64,000 nucleotides of DNA from Pictodentalium vernedei (GCA_031216915.1 CM062294.1:167541455-167605454), one strand, 5' to 3'; positions 33,460 to 45,499 are shown, counted from the first letter of the stretch. Translations and numbers: made by a program. The notes: a model not told the origin generated them from the sequence alone.

Positions 33460-33804
33460 GGGGGCGCGGTGGCATTGCGGTAACCGGTTCTCGTCAGCAA
33501 AGTCGAGGGATGGATGACCGTCTGAGCGATCGATTCGGGCTCCCACTTTGTGTCCTTGGGCAAGGCACTTAACCCCGATTGCCCACATGGGGGCACGATG
33601 ACGCCGTGCACTAAGGCGTACTGCACGTCGATGGTGCGCATGTCTTCAACAGTGCGGAGTTACAATGTTGGGGAGCTGTCAGCTGCTCGTCGTTGCTCGG
33701 TGGTTTCTTCGGGTACTCCAGCTTCATCCACCCGTAAAACTGTCACCGACACGAGTTGACCTTGGCTGTTAATGTGTCGTTAAACCTTAATAAATAATTA
33801 AATA
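33460..33804 (+). mobile_element. SINE, shared body with chimeric tRNA/5S-like head
   Basis: It is flanked by a 14-bp target duplication TTCTGCGTTTGTAA (33446-33459 and 33805-33818). The head starts GGGGCGCGGTGGCATTGCGG, then has AGCAAAGTCGAG and GGATGGATGACCGTCTGAG, which resembles the 3' internal promoter of 5S rRNA. The body (TGTGTCCTTGGGCAAGGCAC, GCACGATGACGCCGTGCAC, CTGCACGTCGATGG, CTCCACCCGTAAAACTG) is shared with five other copies in the window. The tail is AATAAATAATTAAAT-like. The clean target duplication suggests fairly recent insertion. Confidence 0.9.
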
Positions 33805-33928
33805 TTCTGCGTTTGTAAAAACAAAACAATTATTTACGAATTTGGTCCAACTGATTGCGGAGCATAAGAAACGCGTCCACAAATTTCTTTCCACTATGTT
33901 TCTGTTGTGTTTCTAACGGGACAAAAAC

Positions 33929-34061
33929 GTTATCTCCGCCGACATGCATGGTATATGGAGATTTAATATCTGGATATCTCATTTAATCACCTCGCTTGCG
34001 GCTCGGTCTATAAACGCCGATATCCAGGTATTAAATCCCCATACATGCTGGCGGAGATAAC
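33929..34061. repeat. 133-bp foldback
   Basis: GTTATCTCCGCC, GACATGCATGG, GATTTAATA and CTGGATATC pair with the right side, ending GGCGGAGATAAC. Confidence 0.75.
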
Positions 34062-34292
34062 TTATATTAACAATTTCCGCTGTCGATCACCATTGTTGAA
34101 TATTTTATTTTGATAGTCCGCATGCTCTAGCAGGTGCGGAGTAACACTGCCATCTTATTCATCGTTGGAAAGGCCTCAGAGATAGCTTTCCAGTAATAAA
34201 TCAGATGATAGTACTACAAATGTGTTATAGCTTTTTCAAACTTCCCCACGTGTCCATACGTCCACAAATAACGAGAAAGTGTCAGACTAAGG

Positions 34293-35037
34293 ATATAGAG
34301 GATATTCACGAAAATTTGATGAATACCGAAAATATCTCGTGAGTGGCTACAAAGAAATATGAGGATCTTCACGAGCGACTCTTTTTTTCGTGAATTTTCT
34401 TTTTATTTAATGCTCTACGACTACAAACTCTCCAATTTGTGGCCTTTATTTGCCATTAAGGCGCAAAATTTATGTGCCGAACCGGCGTCCATACAAAAAT
34501 TACAACAACCAAACTCCAACCATTGGAATGTGTGAATATCCGCACAAAAAGTAGTCCCGTCTTATTTCTCCCCTAACTTTACGATTTACCAAGGCTGACG
34601 AATTGAAATAATCGCAATGTGTTTCGAAGAAATAGAACAATAACAAAAAACACCACTTTCTTATTTTCAATAACAAGACACGTCATTTTATTTTTTTTGA
34701 ACTCAATGCACTGAAGACGTGTGAAGTTGAACTGAAGAAATTTGAAAGTGATTTCGGCTTTTCGCTGGAAGGTGAATGAGAAAGTCAAACTTTGAAACCG
34801 CTGATTTAATGAATTGATTTAGTCACTGTCACTATCAATTATTCGAATTCGTTTGTATTTGGGACTCTGGAATTCATTACTGATGTGCTGACTCGTTTAA
34901 AGTACATGTGATTCGTCATCCGAACCTACGATGAAATATCGATTTCTAAATATCATTTTGATATTTCGTTTTGCCGACCGACAGGGAAATATGACTTAAT
35001 TTTTCAGCCTGAATTGATGCCTGAGCATTAAATAAAA
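34293..35037 (-). mobile_element. 745-bp repeat, copy 2 (inverted partner of 12273-13017)
   Basis: It is the reverse complement of 12273-13017 over exactly the same length, with a handful of differences in the stretches I compared. The inner 15-bp inverted repeats (TTTTATTTAATGCTC) are intact. No target duplication is obvious around it. The two copies lie 22 kb apart in opposite orientation. Confidence 0.8.
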
Positions 35038-35039
35038 AA

Positions 35040-35585
35040 GAGAACTTGATCTAGAAGTGTGTGTGTTTTATTTGTTCAAATAAGAATTGACAACGAAAAC
35101 TGGGTTAGACATTGATTGTTACCGTGTATGAGGAATTCTCATTTAGCATACTTCGAGGATTTTTTGCCTCAAAAAATAAAACAACTTGCATGTGGGTAGA
35201 GAGGAGAATTGGCTGCCATGATTTGTCGAGTGTTTTTGTTCCATCGTCTTCAATTACGGTGGACTCCCTGAAACAAATTTGTGGGAATCCCTTCAATTTT
35301 GTAAATATTTGACAAAATTGAAACCTTACTCATTGTGAGGTTCGACTTGAACAAGGGTTTTATATAAGATTCAATCTGCCGGAGAAGACCAAATAACATA
35401 TGCCAAAATCAAACCGAGAATCTGTGTTTCTGACAAGGGCCAAAGGTGTTTTTTTAATTTTCGTTTGAAGAGATAGTAATTTTAATATCAATTCTCAGTA
35501 CAGAAGATATGTTTATTCTACAACATTTATTAGAAATTTCTCCTGCCTGGCTTCCCAGAAAGGCAATGATATCGTAGATTCTTTT
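35040..35585. other. Intergenic stretch, nothing identified
   Basis: Two frames that shadow each other (35105-35296 minus, 35112-35312 plus) have no domain. Confidence 0.4.
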
Positions 35586-35589
35586 GCCA

Positions 35590-35908
35590 AGCAAGTTATG
35601 CAACTTACATTAACGCCTCTGCTTGGTCCAATGGCGCAATGGCGTGGTTTGACCTTCGTAGCGGCAACTTCGTGGCTTCGCTCTTCTCAAATACTACGAA
35701 GGGATCTTTAGCCTGCACGGAGTGTGTCGCTCTGGACAGAGGGCAGCCAGTTTATGTCCTCATCCGATACGACGGTACACAGTGACAGCATCAACCCCAC
35801 AGTTTATGCTGACAGAGAGTGTTCGGACACCTCGGGAACTTTCTTCGACCGAGGATCAATTCCGAAACCTCTGGCATGAGAGGTCGCTCACTTATCCAAT
35901 AGGCCATT
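35590..35908 (-). mobile_element. tRNA-derived SINE (Ser/Leu-like head), diverged copy
   Basis: This is the reverse complement of the 8553-8912 family. On the minus strand it reads GGATAAGTGAGCGACCTCTC, then a changed B box, GTGTCCGAACACTCTCTGTC, and the 3' words GGCGTTAATGTAAGTTGCAT. It is clearly older than the plus-strand copy. Confidence 0.75.
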
Positions 35909-35989
35909 GCTCTCATATCGCAGATTGATAGACAAATGTGTGATTTGTCTTTATTTTTGGACGAGGTAACACTGTTCACGGGCTAACAA

Positions 35990-36470
35990 CACGTTAGTTT
36001 TGCTTGTAATGAGCGCTCGCAAAGCATCAATGTCCATCCTCGTCAGGTGTAATAAATTAACTCATTATCATCTTCAATTTCATTTTTAAAAACTTTTATT
36101 CTATAAAAGCATCAGGGTATAGCTGAAAAGTAACCATGCATGTATTGTTTTGAGTTACGTAAATGCACATAAAGTATTATGAATTATATGTAAGCCCAGG
36201 TCCTTTGACATTATTAAAATTTACGAATAGCAATTTTGATTAATCATCCTTGTAACATCTCCAAATCGGTTACTAGTATGTACGAGTGTCAGCAACTGGC
36301 ATCAGTGTAAGTATCCCCTCTGTTATTCTTCCAAAATGAAGATTTTAAACCATTCGGCATGTTCCAAACCTGTGGGATCTGCAACAAAATAATAACAAAT
36401 AATTACCTTTTTCTCCAGAATGTGGGGTGTTTTATCTCGAATCCAACGTTTTCATCGCCTTTTCGGCTAT
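35990..36470. other. Intergenic stretch, nothing identified
   Basis: AT-rich with no frame above 60 codons and no repeat ends that I could match. Confidence 0.4.
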
Positions 36471-36476
36471 CATTTT

Positions 36477-36535
36477 GTCCCTTGAGTGGAACAAGACGCC
36501 AGCTGCAATGCTAACACATTGTTCCACTCAAATAG
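36477..36535. repeat. Foldback of the GTCCCTTGAG family
   Basis: GTCCCTTGAGTGGAACAAGA with GCCAGCTGCAATGC pairs at its outer part with TTGTTCCACTCAAATAG. The terminal GGGAC of the right arm is changed. Confidence 0.7.
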
Positions 36536-36833
36536 CTTTTTCAATTGGACATTTCACATACACCGGGTTTTCGAATGTGAGAGCAAGTTCGCTACCAGCG
36601 AGTAGGTTGTAGGGCTCAGCGAATCAAAACGTTTAGATCGAGTTGATTTCAAATCCAATCGGACAGAGTTGTTGGAATTGACTCAATTCCCAGATCAAAC
36701 TCACGGTTCTTTAAATTGTACATACTGTACCTTCTTACAAGTGGAAACATTGCCAATCTCTACAGCAGTAGTTTCGGAAGCGGGCCCTCTGGATCTTTTC
36801 TTCAATCAACAGGTCTCCTGTACATGAGATCTG

Positions 36834-37198
36834 GGAGCGCGGTGGCTCAGTAGGTAGAGGTGCAGGCTGCAAGCCGAGAGGTCCTCGGTTCGAATCCCAC
36901 CTGCGGCAACCGCGTTGTGTCCTTGGGCAAGACACTTCATCTCCATTGCCCGCGTGGGGGCACGATGACGCCGTGTACTAAGGCGTACTGCACGTCGATG
37001 GTACGCAAGTCTTCAACCAATCTAACCCTGCCTGTGCCGCAGTGCGGAGTTACGATGTTGGGGAGCTGGCAGCTGCTCGTCGTTGCTCGGTGGTTCTCTC
37101 CGGATACTCCGGCTTCCTCCACCCGTAAAACTGTCACGGTCATGATTTGCCATTCTGCATAAATATGTGACCTTAAACAATAATAAATATAAATATAA
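36834..37198 (+). mobile_element. SINE, shared body with tRNA-type head
   Basis: The target duplication ATGAGATCTG lies at 36824-36833 and 37199-37208. The head GGAGCGCGGTGGCTCAGTAG (A box) and GGTTCGAATCCC (B box) are close to a real tRNA. The body is as in the copy at 33460. The tail is AATAAATATAAATATAA. It looks young because of the clean boxes and target duplication. Confidence 0.9.
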
Positions 37199-37539
37199 AT
37201 GAGATCTGATGACATAAGAATAGATCAAGAAGATACACTTGGCTGGATTTTGAGAACATCTACCGATTCGAAATTTCCGAACCAGAATGACTCCAACCGA
37301 ATCGAATCACCGGGATGATTTCGAATGGAATCGAACCTAGAAGCCATCCAGGGCCTTAATTGGATGGATGCGTGGTTGACCACGAGCTTAAGAAAATCCC
37401 TTTTCTTGGAGCAATATAAGACATGCTTTGTTACATGTATGGGGTGTTTTGCACGAATGTCCAAGAATAGCCACGAATTCAAATTTCCTCGATTGACCGC
37501 GATTTTTGGAAAAATCGCCCTGAATCGGCTTCTCTCACG

Positions 37540-38280
37540 ACCTTACCCGGCAATCACACGACCTTCATACGACCTTATACGGTACATCACAACTGTGGTT
37601 AGAATCCACTAAGATTTTCGAATTAGTAACTAATACCTAGATAGACTCCTCGATAATCAGAACAGAATGATTTCAGAGCCGTTGATTGCCGGGGTTTACA
37701 TCCTTTTTGTTGGGCATCGCGGTGAAAACGTGTGAATACTTGGAACTTCCTACTGTATCCTACTGGAACTTACTGGAATCGTATCAAAATCGTCCAGAAA
37801 CTTGAAACTTCGTATAGATTCTTAGTTTGGCCGTACTAGTTCTTACTGGTATCGTGATAAATCTTAGTGCGTCGTACTATAATCTTGAGAAAGTCGTACG
37901 GTGTCTTCGCGGAGTTGTATGAAACTCGTAGTGCCGTCGAAGTAGATCTTAATAGATCCTACTAGTTCTCTGTGAATCATGACGCAACTGTACTGGCGCA
38001 AGTGCCCATCAACACTCACGGACACTCAAGCATACACAAGAATACCCCGTACTGTTTAGTATGGTCTAGTACGACAGCGGTACGACGCACTACGGAACTG
38101 AAAAATGGCACGATGGAGTACGAAAGTTTTAAACAGTTTAAAAATTTTTCGTTTGCGTATGCTAATCAACCAAGAATACTCAAGAATGATTACGAAACAG
38201 TACGGATCTCAGTACAGATATCCACGATTGCCAAAGATTTTCATGGCGCAGTAAATCGTGTCAAAATTCGCAAAGATGTG
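37540..38280. repeat. Large degenerate foldback with many short TACG/CGTA words
   Basis: The left part (about 37700-37960) is rich in words like CTTACTGGAATCGTA, CTTAGTGCGTCGTACTA and TCGTACGG. The right part (about 38050-38225) has their complements (GGTACGACGCACTACGG, GAAACAGTACGGATC). Arms are built from short diverged subrepeats around a core with no gene. This resembles the architecture of foldback elements, but I cannot align it base by base. Confidence 0.45.
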
Positions 38281-38348
38281 ACTGGGGCTTAAGCAATAGA
38301 CGATGGTCTATTGGCATCAACACATAAAATACAGAGAGCAAAGCAAAT

Positions 38349-38756
38349 TTATTACACGCCTCTTCTATGTAATCCATATCTACAGCAATACTAAACCGTG
38401 CGGAAAATAAAAATCTGTTCCGCACATATGTGCGGAACGGAAATCGTTGACGGACTATTTTTAAATAGAAGCGAAATTTCACTGGAATTTTTCTACAAAT
38501 TGTGACACACAATTACAATTCGAACCGCTGGTGATAGCTGAAAATCGTCCCCTGAGTTCCAATGTGTTCTATGTGCCAGTAGGCATTCCAGTAGGCACAT
38601 AGAACACATTGGAACTCAGGGAACGAAAAAGTGACAGGGCTTCCCCTCACAGATTTGGTTGGCGATAAAACGTGTTCCTTTTGTGGATAGTTGTCAAATG
38701 AATTGCTGAGTGTCCGAGTCATATTTGTTTTTTATAGACGTGAAGGCGTGTAATAA
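38349..38756. mobile_element. 408-bp MITE, double-foldback unit copy 2, part 1
   Basis: It has the same 13-bp ends as 30505-30889 (TTATTACACGCCT and AGGCGTGTAATAA), an inner TTCCGCACATATGTGCGGAA palindrome near 38418 and the CGTCCCCTGAGTTCC hairpin at 38546-38625. Confidence 0.8.
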
Positions 38757-38763
38757 ACACAGA

Positions 38764-38908
38764 ACGACACATGCGTGTGAATGGGTTAATCGATATCGCA
38801 CTTGTTCCATCGCGGAAGGATAAAACTCGAGGCCTCTGGCCTCTCGTTCTATCCTTCCGGGCTGGCACTCGTGCCATATCGATTAACCCATTCACAGGCG
38901 TGTGTCGT
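38764..38908. mobile_element. 145-bp foldback, double-foldback unit copy 2, part 2
   Basis: ACGACACATGCGTGTGAATG with GGTTAATCGATAT pairs with the right arm ending GTGTGTCGT. The centre is GAGGCCTCTGGCCTCTCG. It lies 7 bp after part 1. Confidence 0.8.
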
Positions 38909-38914
38909 ACTGTG

Positions 38915-39585
38915 TATATATGTAAGGTCATTGAAATGATTCCCAAGAAAGTAGCATCTTTATGTGTCTTCGTGAATAACGATACTCGGCACATAATATA
39001 ACTCAACATGATCATAGTAACGAATCCGGTTTCTTGTCTGTACGAACTGTAACGCACACAGTGCAGTCTTGTGTCACAAAAGCGAGCAGTAAATCTCGAG
39101 ATCCAGTCGACATTTGCAGTCCGCTTTTATGGTAACAACATGGTAATATTTCAATGGTCATGAACAAAATACGCAGTAATCTCTTCTCTCGCGCATTTTT
39201 AAACTTCTTTCGAGTTCAGCTAAAATAAGCTAGTTTTAATCACCCTTGCCAAATCAAGTCCGTAGTCGTGCATTACAGCGGGTTTACGATTATTTGCAAA
39301 TTCAAAAGTCTAATTCCTGTGGATAAGTCACGTACATTTAGTAAGATTTTTGGCCTGAAAGAAAAATAACCACCTCAGTATCAATTGGTTTCCCACAAAA
39401 AGGATAGAGAGGTGGAGGCGAGAAAATAATTTAATATCACTTTTAAAAGGCGTTAATGATAAAATAGTAGGCGCCCACTTGGAAAGTAAAACGGCATAAT
39501 CTGCCAGGGATGAATTCCATAATAAAAATCGATTTCATTGTGAGCCCAGTGCCCACCAGGTCAGGTTGGTTTCTGTTCCATATTT
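38915..39585. other. Intergenic stretch, nothing identified
   Basis: Only short frames. No repeats matched elsewhere in the window. Confidence 0.4.
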
Positions 39586-39599
39586 TTGTAATGTGCGAT

Positions 39600-39976
39600 T
39601 CATTCGTTTATTTATTTATTGGTGTTTAAGATCACATACTTATGCACAATGGCTAATCGTGACCATGGCAGTTTTACGGGTGGAAGAAGCCGGAGTACCC
39701 GGAGATAACCACCGAGCATCGACGAGCAGCTGTCAGCTCCTCGACATTCTAGCTCTGTTCAAGCTCCACTCAAGCAGGGTAACAGCGGTTGAAGATATGT
39801 GCACCATCGACATGCAGTACGCCTTAGTACACGACGTCATCGTGCCCCCATGTAGGCAACTGGGATAAAGTGCTTTGCCCAAGGACACAACCCGGGTCGT
39901 CCCGGACGGGGATCGAACCCAGAACCTCTAGCATAGAAGTCAAAAAGTCTACCACTGAGCCACCGCGCTCCTGGCT
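39600..39976 (-). mobile_element. SINE, shared body with tRNA-type head, minus strand
   Basis: The target duplication GTAATGTGCGAT (39588-39599) matches GTAAGGTGCGAT (39977-39988) at 11 of 12 bases. On the minus strand the head has GAGCGCGGTGGCTCAGTGG and GGTTCGATCCC, the body has GTGTCCTTGGGCAAAGCAC, and the tail is an AATAAATAAATAA tract at the left edge. Confidence 0.9.
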
Positions 39977-40186
39977 GTAAGGTGCGATGAAGGCAGCAAA
40001 TGATTACGCAACTGAATTGTGCAATGAGTATTTTCGTTACTATGACAGTTAGTACATAACAATTTAATCGGCCTAAACCAAGGGGTGTAATTTAATTTTG
40101 GGGTAAAACCCCAACGAAACAAGCAACGACAACGACAATAACAATCAACAACACACACAAAATATAAAACAAGTAATACTTTTTAA

Positions 40187-40427
40187 CCCTTTACCCAACG
40201 AACCGACCGCATCCGCCCGCGTAATATGCAAATTCAGCAGTTGAAAAAATATTGTTTAAAAAACAATTTCAACAAAACCTTATCATGTGACCCCTCGTTG
40301 GAACGAGCTCGTCGAGCTCGTTCCAATGAGGGGTCACGTGATATGGGTTTGTTGAAATGTTTTGAAAAATTTAAAAAAATGCTATATAAAATAATAAATT
40401 TTGATATCGTCTGCGTTGGGTAAAGGG
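40187..40427 (-). mobile_element. piggyBac-type MITE, family B, reverse orientation
   Basis: TTAA lies at 40183-40186 and 40428-40431. The ends are CCCTTTACCCAACGAACCGA and GTCTGCGTTGGGTAAAGGG. The subterminal block GCGTAATATGCAAATTCAGC marks family B. The centre is GACCCCTCGTTGGAACGAGC with the CGTCG loop and its complement, identical to family A. Confidence 0.88.
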
Positions 40428-40434
40428 TTAAACA

Positions 40435-41170
40435 CGTAACCCGCTGATTATGTTGTTGCATTTCATCTAATTCAGTTTGACTCCACAAAAACTCATCTAA
40501 TTTAAACTTCATTGAAAAGAGAGGAGAATAAACAGAACACATACACCCTCACCATTTCCCAACACACACACACACGCACACACCACTCAAACCACGAAGA
40601 CTTGATTAACAGCGGCTAAGAAACTATTCCTTGGTAAGTACAGTACGCGGAGAGCGTTGGGAGGAGAGAAAAAGCGTAGGAATAGGGAGGCAGTTGGGAG
40701 TACAGGGGTAACCAAGGCCTTCTCATCCGAGAACCGCGACAAATCAGCGGCCGGCCAAAGTGTTATTATATTATTATTACGCGGAGAGTGTATTATCACT
40801 AAATCACCCACAGAGTGGAGATTCCACCCAAGCAATAATTGCAAAGTTGTTGCAAAGTATAACAAGGACAAGCCAAGTTCCAGCTAATGGACCTCTGGGT
40901 TAAACCCGGAGGTCCATTGGCTGAAACATTGCTTGTTTTTTTGTTGTTGTTGTTGTTTTTTTGTAATCTGATTTCATTTGGACACGCCCCAGAATATTAT
41001 GCAATGTCCAACAGTAATTTGGGGGACACTTTTTCATGTTCTGGGGACACAATCGTGAATAACTAGTTCCCAAATAAGAAAGGAAATATCTAGATTTAAA
41101 TCTATTTATATTGAACTGGTTTCTTTTACAAAATAAAATTCCTCAATCTTTGTTGACTGATGCTGAGAAG
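40435..41170. other. Intergenic stretch with a CA-rich tract and one foldback
   Basis: An imperfect (AC)n tract lies at 40563-40583. A perfect foldback at 40881-40923 (CAGCTAATGGACCTC and GAGGTCCATTGGCTG) is included here. The two shadowing frames at 40587-40887 show no domain. Confidence 0.5.
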
Positions 41171-41175
41171 AAATA

Positions 41176-41237
41176 GTCCCTTGAGTGGAACAAGGTGCCA
41201 TCTGCAATGCGTTAGACGCTTACTGCACTCAAGGGAC
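41176..41237. repeat. Foldback of the GTCCCTTGAG family
   Basis: GTCCCTTGAGTGGAACAAGG at the left and CACTCAAGGGAC at the right are inverted repeats. The inner GCCATCTGCAATGC matches the 8360 foldback. Confidence 0.75.
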
Positions 41238-41244
41238 GAAATAT

Positions 41245-42030
41245 TTAGTAGGTAAAACACGGTAACTTCTTGGAGCAGTAGGTTAGGGGAGGATTTTAAA
41301 AATATTAGTCCTATTACCAATAATATTAAAAACTGAGGGCCCCATAACACCTTTAGGTTTGATCTACGGGGATTTACTAACTTAAATCATCCTTTTTATA
41401 TTTTATATGTTAAACACGAAAGCGTATGGAATGGTGATTTGTAAAACTAATTTTAAATACGTGTTCCCCATTCCCCACGTATTTATAATGGATCATATAT
41501 GATGTGTGTGAGGAGGTGGAAGCGGTGGGTGTGGTAGGGGTGGGGACGGTGGATAATGAAACTGATCATAAATCTTTTTGGCCGTTTGTCTATACTCATC
41601 ATAATAAGGCCGTATGCCACACATTAGTTAGCTGTGCAGTCAGGAAGCAATAGACAATCGGGAATTTGTTTAATTTTAAAAGAGTCGTTGAGCCTCCATC
41701 GAAAGCAAAGAAGCGATCATGAACACAAGCCGACACAACCACATTTCGTCAATATTTTAATAACCCGATCACAGTGTAAGCATTTAGACAAATATTGACA
41801 GATCATACTGTGAAAGACTAATTAAGTCATTTACATCTCGCAGTGTCTCCGTGTGAGAGCGATAATGAGTGTTTTTACTATATACTTTTATTTTGAGACT
41901 AATTATCGAAAAGATGTTATAAAAATAGAAATCCTTAGTCAGCATCTTTTCAATTACGACAAGGCCAGGTAAAATAACGAGTTAATTACCAAATATACAA
42001 TGTATCAATTATCGACATTTAAAAGGATCT
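41245..42030. other. Intergenic stretch, nothing identified
   Basis: A G-rich GGTGGGTGTGGTAGGGGTGG run lies near 41521. There is no gene or repeat end. Confidence 0.4.
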
Positions 42031-42039
42031 CAATATTAA

Positions 42040-42280
42040 CCCTTCATCTAACACGAAAAGAAGACGACACTTGAAAATAAAATTCTTGAGTAACTAATTA
42101 GTTTTGACTTTTTGCGTCAAAACCATAGCTTATGACCCTCATTGGAACGAGCTCAACGAGCTCGTTCCAATGAGGGTCATAAGCTATGGTTTTGAGAAAA
42201 AAATGAAAGAATAATGAAAATTGAATTGTGAATTTTGTGAATAGCGCTGGTCGGTTTTTTCCGTTACGTTGGATAAAGGG
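42040..42280 (+). mobile_element. piggyBac-type MITE, family A
   Basis: TTAA lies at 42036-42039 and 42281-42284. The ends have decayed (CCTTCATCTAACACG and GTTGGATAAAGGG). The central palindrome is intact with the AAC loop (GAGCTCAACGAGCTC). Confidence 0.88.
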
Positions 42281-42289
42281 TTAAACCGC

Positions 42290-44145
42290 CTGGTCTCTTG
42301 ATAGTGCAAAAGCAATAGATTTCTTAGCATTGTGTTGTAATAAGATCGGTAGCGGTCATTTCTCACGACTCGTGCAAAGAGATTGTCGTCAGGGATTTCT
42401 GAATAGAGGATCTAATTCCCCAGACTGGGTTGCTATTTTACAATCTCTCCAATAATTGGTGTACAGTGCCTTATTCGTGTAGTTCTTCTCACTTCGGGGT
42501 CATCTGTAGCGCCAAATCCACAAGACCGCATAATATTCCGGATAACATATAGAAAAGACAATAACAAAAAAACAGCGCTTTTACGCTGCATTATTGCACT
42601 CGAGAAAATGTTCCTAACAGTATGCAAAAGTTGCACAAGAACACACAATTCAGTAATGGTATCACAAAACATCTTTCAGTTGAAATGATGAAAACATTTT
42701 CTGTTTGACTAAGTGGATGAGTAACATGGCGGCCATTCAAGAGAGAGAGCTGTTTATAACAGCATAAATCATCTTCACTAACACATGTCACATGTTTTAA
42801 TCAATCAGCCTCTCAAAATGTACGCCATTTTACTCATCTTCATGGTGAAAAAGAAAAAAACACTTTGTTTTCATCAGTCCAACAGAAGAATGTTTTCTGT
42901 TTTTTGTGACTCCATTTATTGTAGTGAGCTTTCTCTTTTTTTGTTTTACCATACTTTTTGGGAACATTTAGACTCTTATTAACCCTGTGCTAGAAAAGTT
43001 TGATGGAAATCAAAATTACAATTTTTGGTGAGACCTAGTTTTTCATTTATCATCATTTCTTATGTAATTTCATTCTTTCACAATTATAGATTCCGCATGA
43101 CCGATTATCCAAAAATAAAATAAATTTATTTCCCTACATGTCCACATATATCTGAACACAAATTAAATTTTCAGCCATTATCGTCATGTTGCCATCACCT
43201 AAAAGTGTACCAATTTCGGTTCCTAATAGAAGAGTTTGCATATCCACTGGAACAGGCTTTTCAAAAAACAACCCCATTTATCGCTTTAACCCTTTCAATC
43301 GGTGTGCATAATTTTTTGCTTGAAGAAAAAATGGGTAGTGGACGAGCAGACGGCACAAAGAGCAAAAAATCTGAAGCGAGGCTCAGTAATAATTTAATCC
43401 AACAGCTCGACAGAGCTGTTGGATAAATTATTACTGAACCTCCTAACAAACCAGGATGGTTTCTCCCATTTCGCCGATAGGGTATTGACTGAAATGTTAC
43501 CTTCCAGGGCGCCAGTGTTGAAAGGGTTAATTCCCACTTAGCATGATTGTATCGTCTATGTGGAAATGTGGCACGAGTAGTAAGAGTTCAGTCCCAGGAT
43601 AGGCCATTTAATATCTTTAACCTGCAGCCGCATGGCAGCAGGTCTAAGATATTATTAATTGCATCTTCTTGTTTTTTTTATTTCACTTTTGTCGGTAGTT
43701 CGGTCTACTCTCTCCTACAGTGCACTCTAGCCAGTCTGGCAAAAGTATAACAAATGTGCACGGATTGGGATAATGGAATTAACAGGTATCACCTGATTTG
43801 CCTATGGAAAGTGCATTGATCGTTTAATGAACACCAGTAGATTTACACAATAGATTTACAACGTGAATCATTTAAACCGTCCCAATAGTAGCATATTTAA
43901 CAACCAAGTTTGACCATATACCCTGCTGAATAAATAAACCCAACTAACTAATGGCAACCAACTATTTGTTAAGTCTTCGTTTGAAGTTTCTGGTCAAGTT
44001 CATGATATATTCTCTTTCGTGGAGAAGGATGTGCATCATGCATATGTTGACTAAGTTTTTTTTCTGTACCTTTTCAATTTTTTGAAGAACACTCAATATG
44101 TAGGGATGAACACGCTGAAAGGTATTGTTTAACTCTTAATCCACA
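42290..44145. other. Intergenic stretch with one foldback
   Basis: A near-perfect foldback lies at 43378-43442 (TAATCCAACAGCTC and GAGCTGTTGGATAA cores, with flanking GAGG/CCTC). Other frames are short and have no domain. Confidence 0.45.
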
Positions 44146-44150
44146 GAGTG

Positions 44151-44497
44151 GGAGCACGGTGGCTCAGTAGTTACGGCATTGAACTTCAAACGGAAAGGTC
44201 CACGTTTCGATCCCCGCCAAGGGTAACCGCGCTCTGTCCTTAGGCAAGACACTGAATCCCGATTGCCAATGCGGAGGCACGATGGCACTGTGTACTACGA
44301 CTTACTGCACGTCGACGTTGCACTGGTCTTCACCCAGTGATAACCCTTTTTCGTGTGGAGTGGGTAAGTCGGGAAGTCTGGCAGAGGCTCCCCGCTGCTC
44401 GGTGGTTCTCGCCGGATACTCCGGCTTCCTCCACCCGTAAAACTGTTCGACACGAGGTGGCTCTGGCTGTCGAAAGTGTCGTTAAATCCCCGTGAAG
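44151..44497 (+). mobile_element. SINE, shared body with tRNA-type head, older copy
   Basis: GGAGCACGGTGGCTCAGTAG and GTTTCGATCCCC are the A and B boxes, followed by the family body (TGTCCTTAGGCAAGACACTG, CTGCACGTCGACG, CCTCCACCCGTAAAACTG, GAAAGTGTCGTTAAA). No clear target duplication. It shares CTGGCTGTCGAAAGTGTC with the copy at 45132, so these two form a subfamily. Confidence 0.85.
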
Positions 44498-45131
44498 CAT
44501 CCTTGACTAGATTTATTTTGACGTTTGAAGAAATCGTAGATCAAAAAGTCGGTACAATTTGTAGTTGTTAGGAGTACTCAAATTCCACTTATTTTAGGGG
44601 CAAGTGATTTTCAGTCCTGGGCATTTAAGGAGTTAACAGACAATGATATCCTTCAAGATGGTTATTAAGAAAAAGTAATCTTCCCTGTGAAGTTAAATTA
44701 TAGCATGACTATTATTTCTGGAAAGGCATATTTTGTGTCTCCTCTTTCATTCACAGCGCTGAATGTTCGTGCAACAAGAGACAGAACTTCTTTTTCACGA
44801 CAGTTTGATAAGCACCTATAAACCCCAACGATGTCGAGTACAATCAACCTGTTCACCATCAGTATCATCTTACACCCGGTAATACGCGTTGAAGCGGGTG
44901 AAAAACAGATGAACTTGATGCTAGAGTAGAATAATTGATAAAATTGATATATAATATTTGTTCTGCGCAAGAGACAAAACTTTATTTTTCATTGTTTTTC
45001 GAAATTTGCTCAAGAACTTCATGAACGAAACTCTATAACTGTTTGGTGAACAACGTCTCTTATGTTGCAAATTTATTAATGATTCATTTGCATCTAGTGC
45101 GATGAAGTTCAAAATGAAATCGTATTCAAGT

Positions 45132-45486
45132 AGCGCGGTGGCTCAGTGGTTACGGAATTGGATTTCAAACCGAAAGGTCCTTGGTTCGATCCCCGCTAGG
45201 GGTAACTGCGTTGTGTCCTTGGGCAAGGCACTTCATCCCAACTGCCAACATGGGGCCACGGTTGCACTATTTATTAAGGCGTTCTGCACGTCGGTAGTGC
45301 ACCTGCCTTCATCCAATGCTAACCTTGCTTGTGTGGTGTTAGTACGTTGGCGGGTCTGGCAGTTACTCGCCGTTGCTCAGTGGTTCTCTCCGAGTACTCC
45401 GACTTCCTCCACCCGTAAAACTGTCCCTCGCGAGGTTACCCTGGCTGTCGAAAGTGTCGTTAAAACCCCAATAAGTAAATAAATAA
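45132..45486 (+). mobile_element. SINE, shared body with tRNA-type head
   Basis: The target duplication ATTCAAGT lies at 45124-45131 and 45487-45494. GCGCGGTGGCTCAGTGG and CTTGGTTCGATCCCCG are intact promoter boxes. The tail is AAGTAAATAAATAA. It is less than 1 kb from the 44151 copy in the same orientation but has its own target duplication, so it is an independent insertion. Confidence 0.9.
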
Positions 45487-45499
45487 ATTCAAGTTCGAT

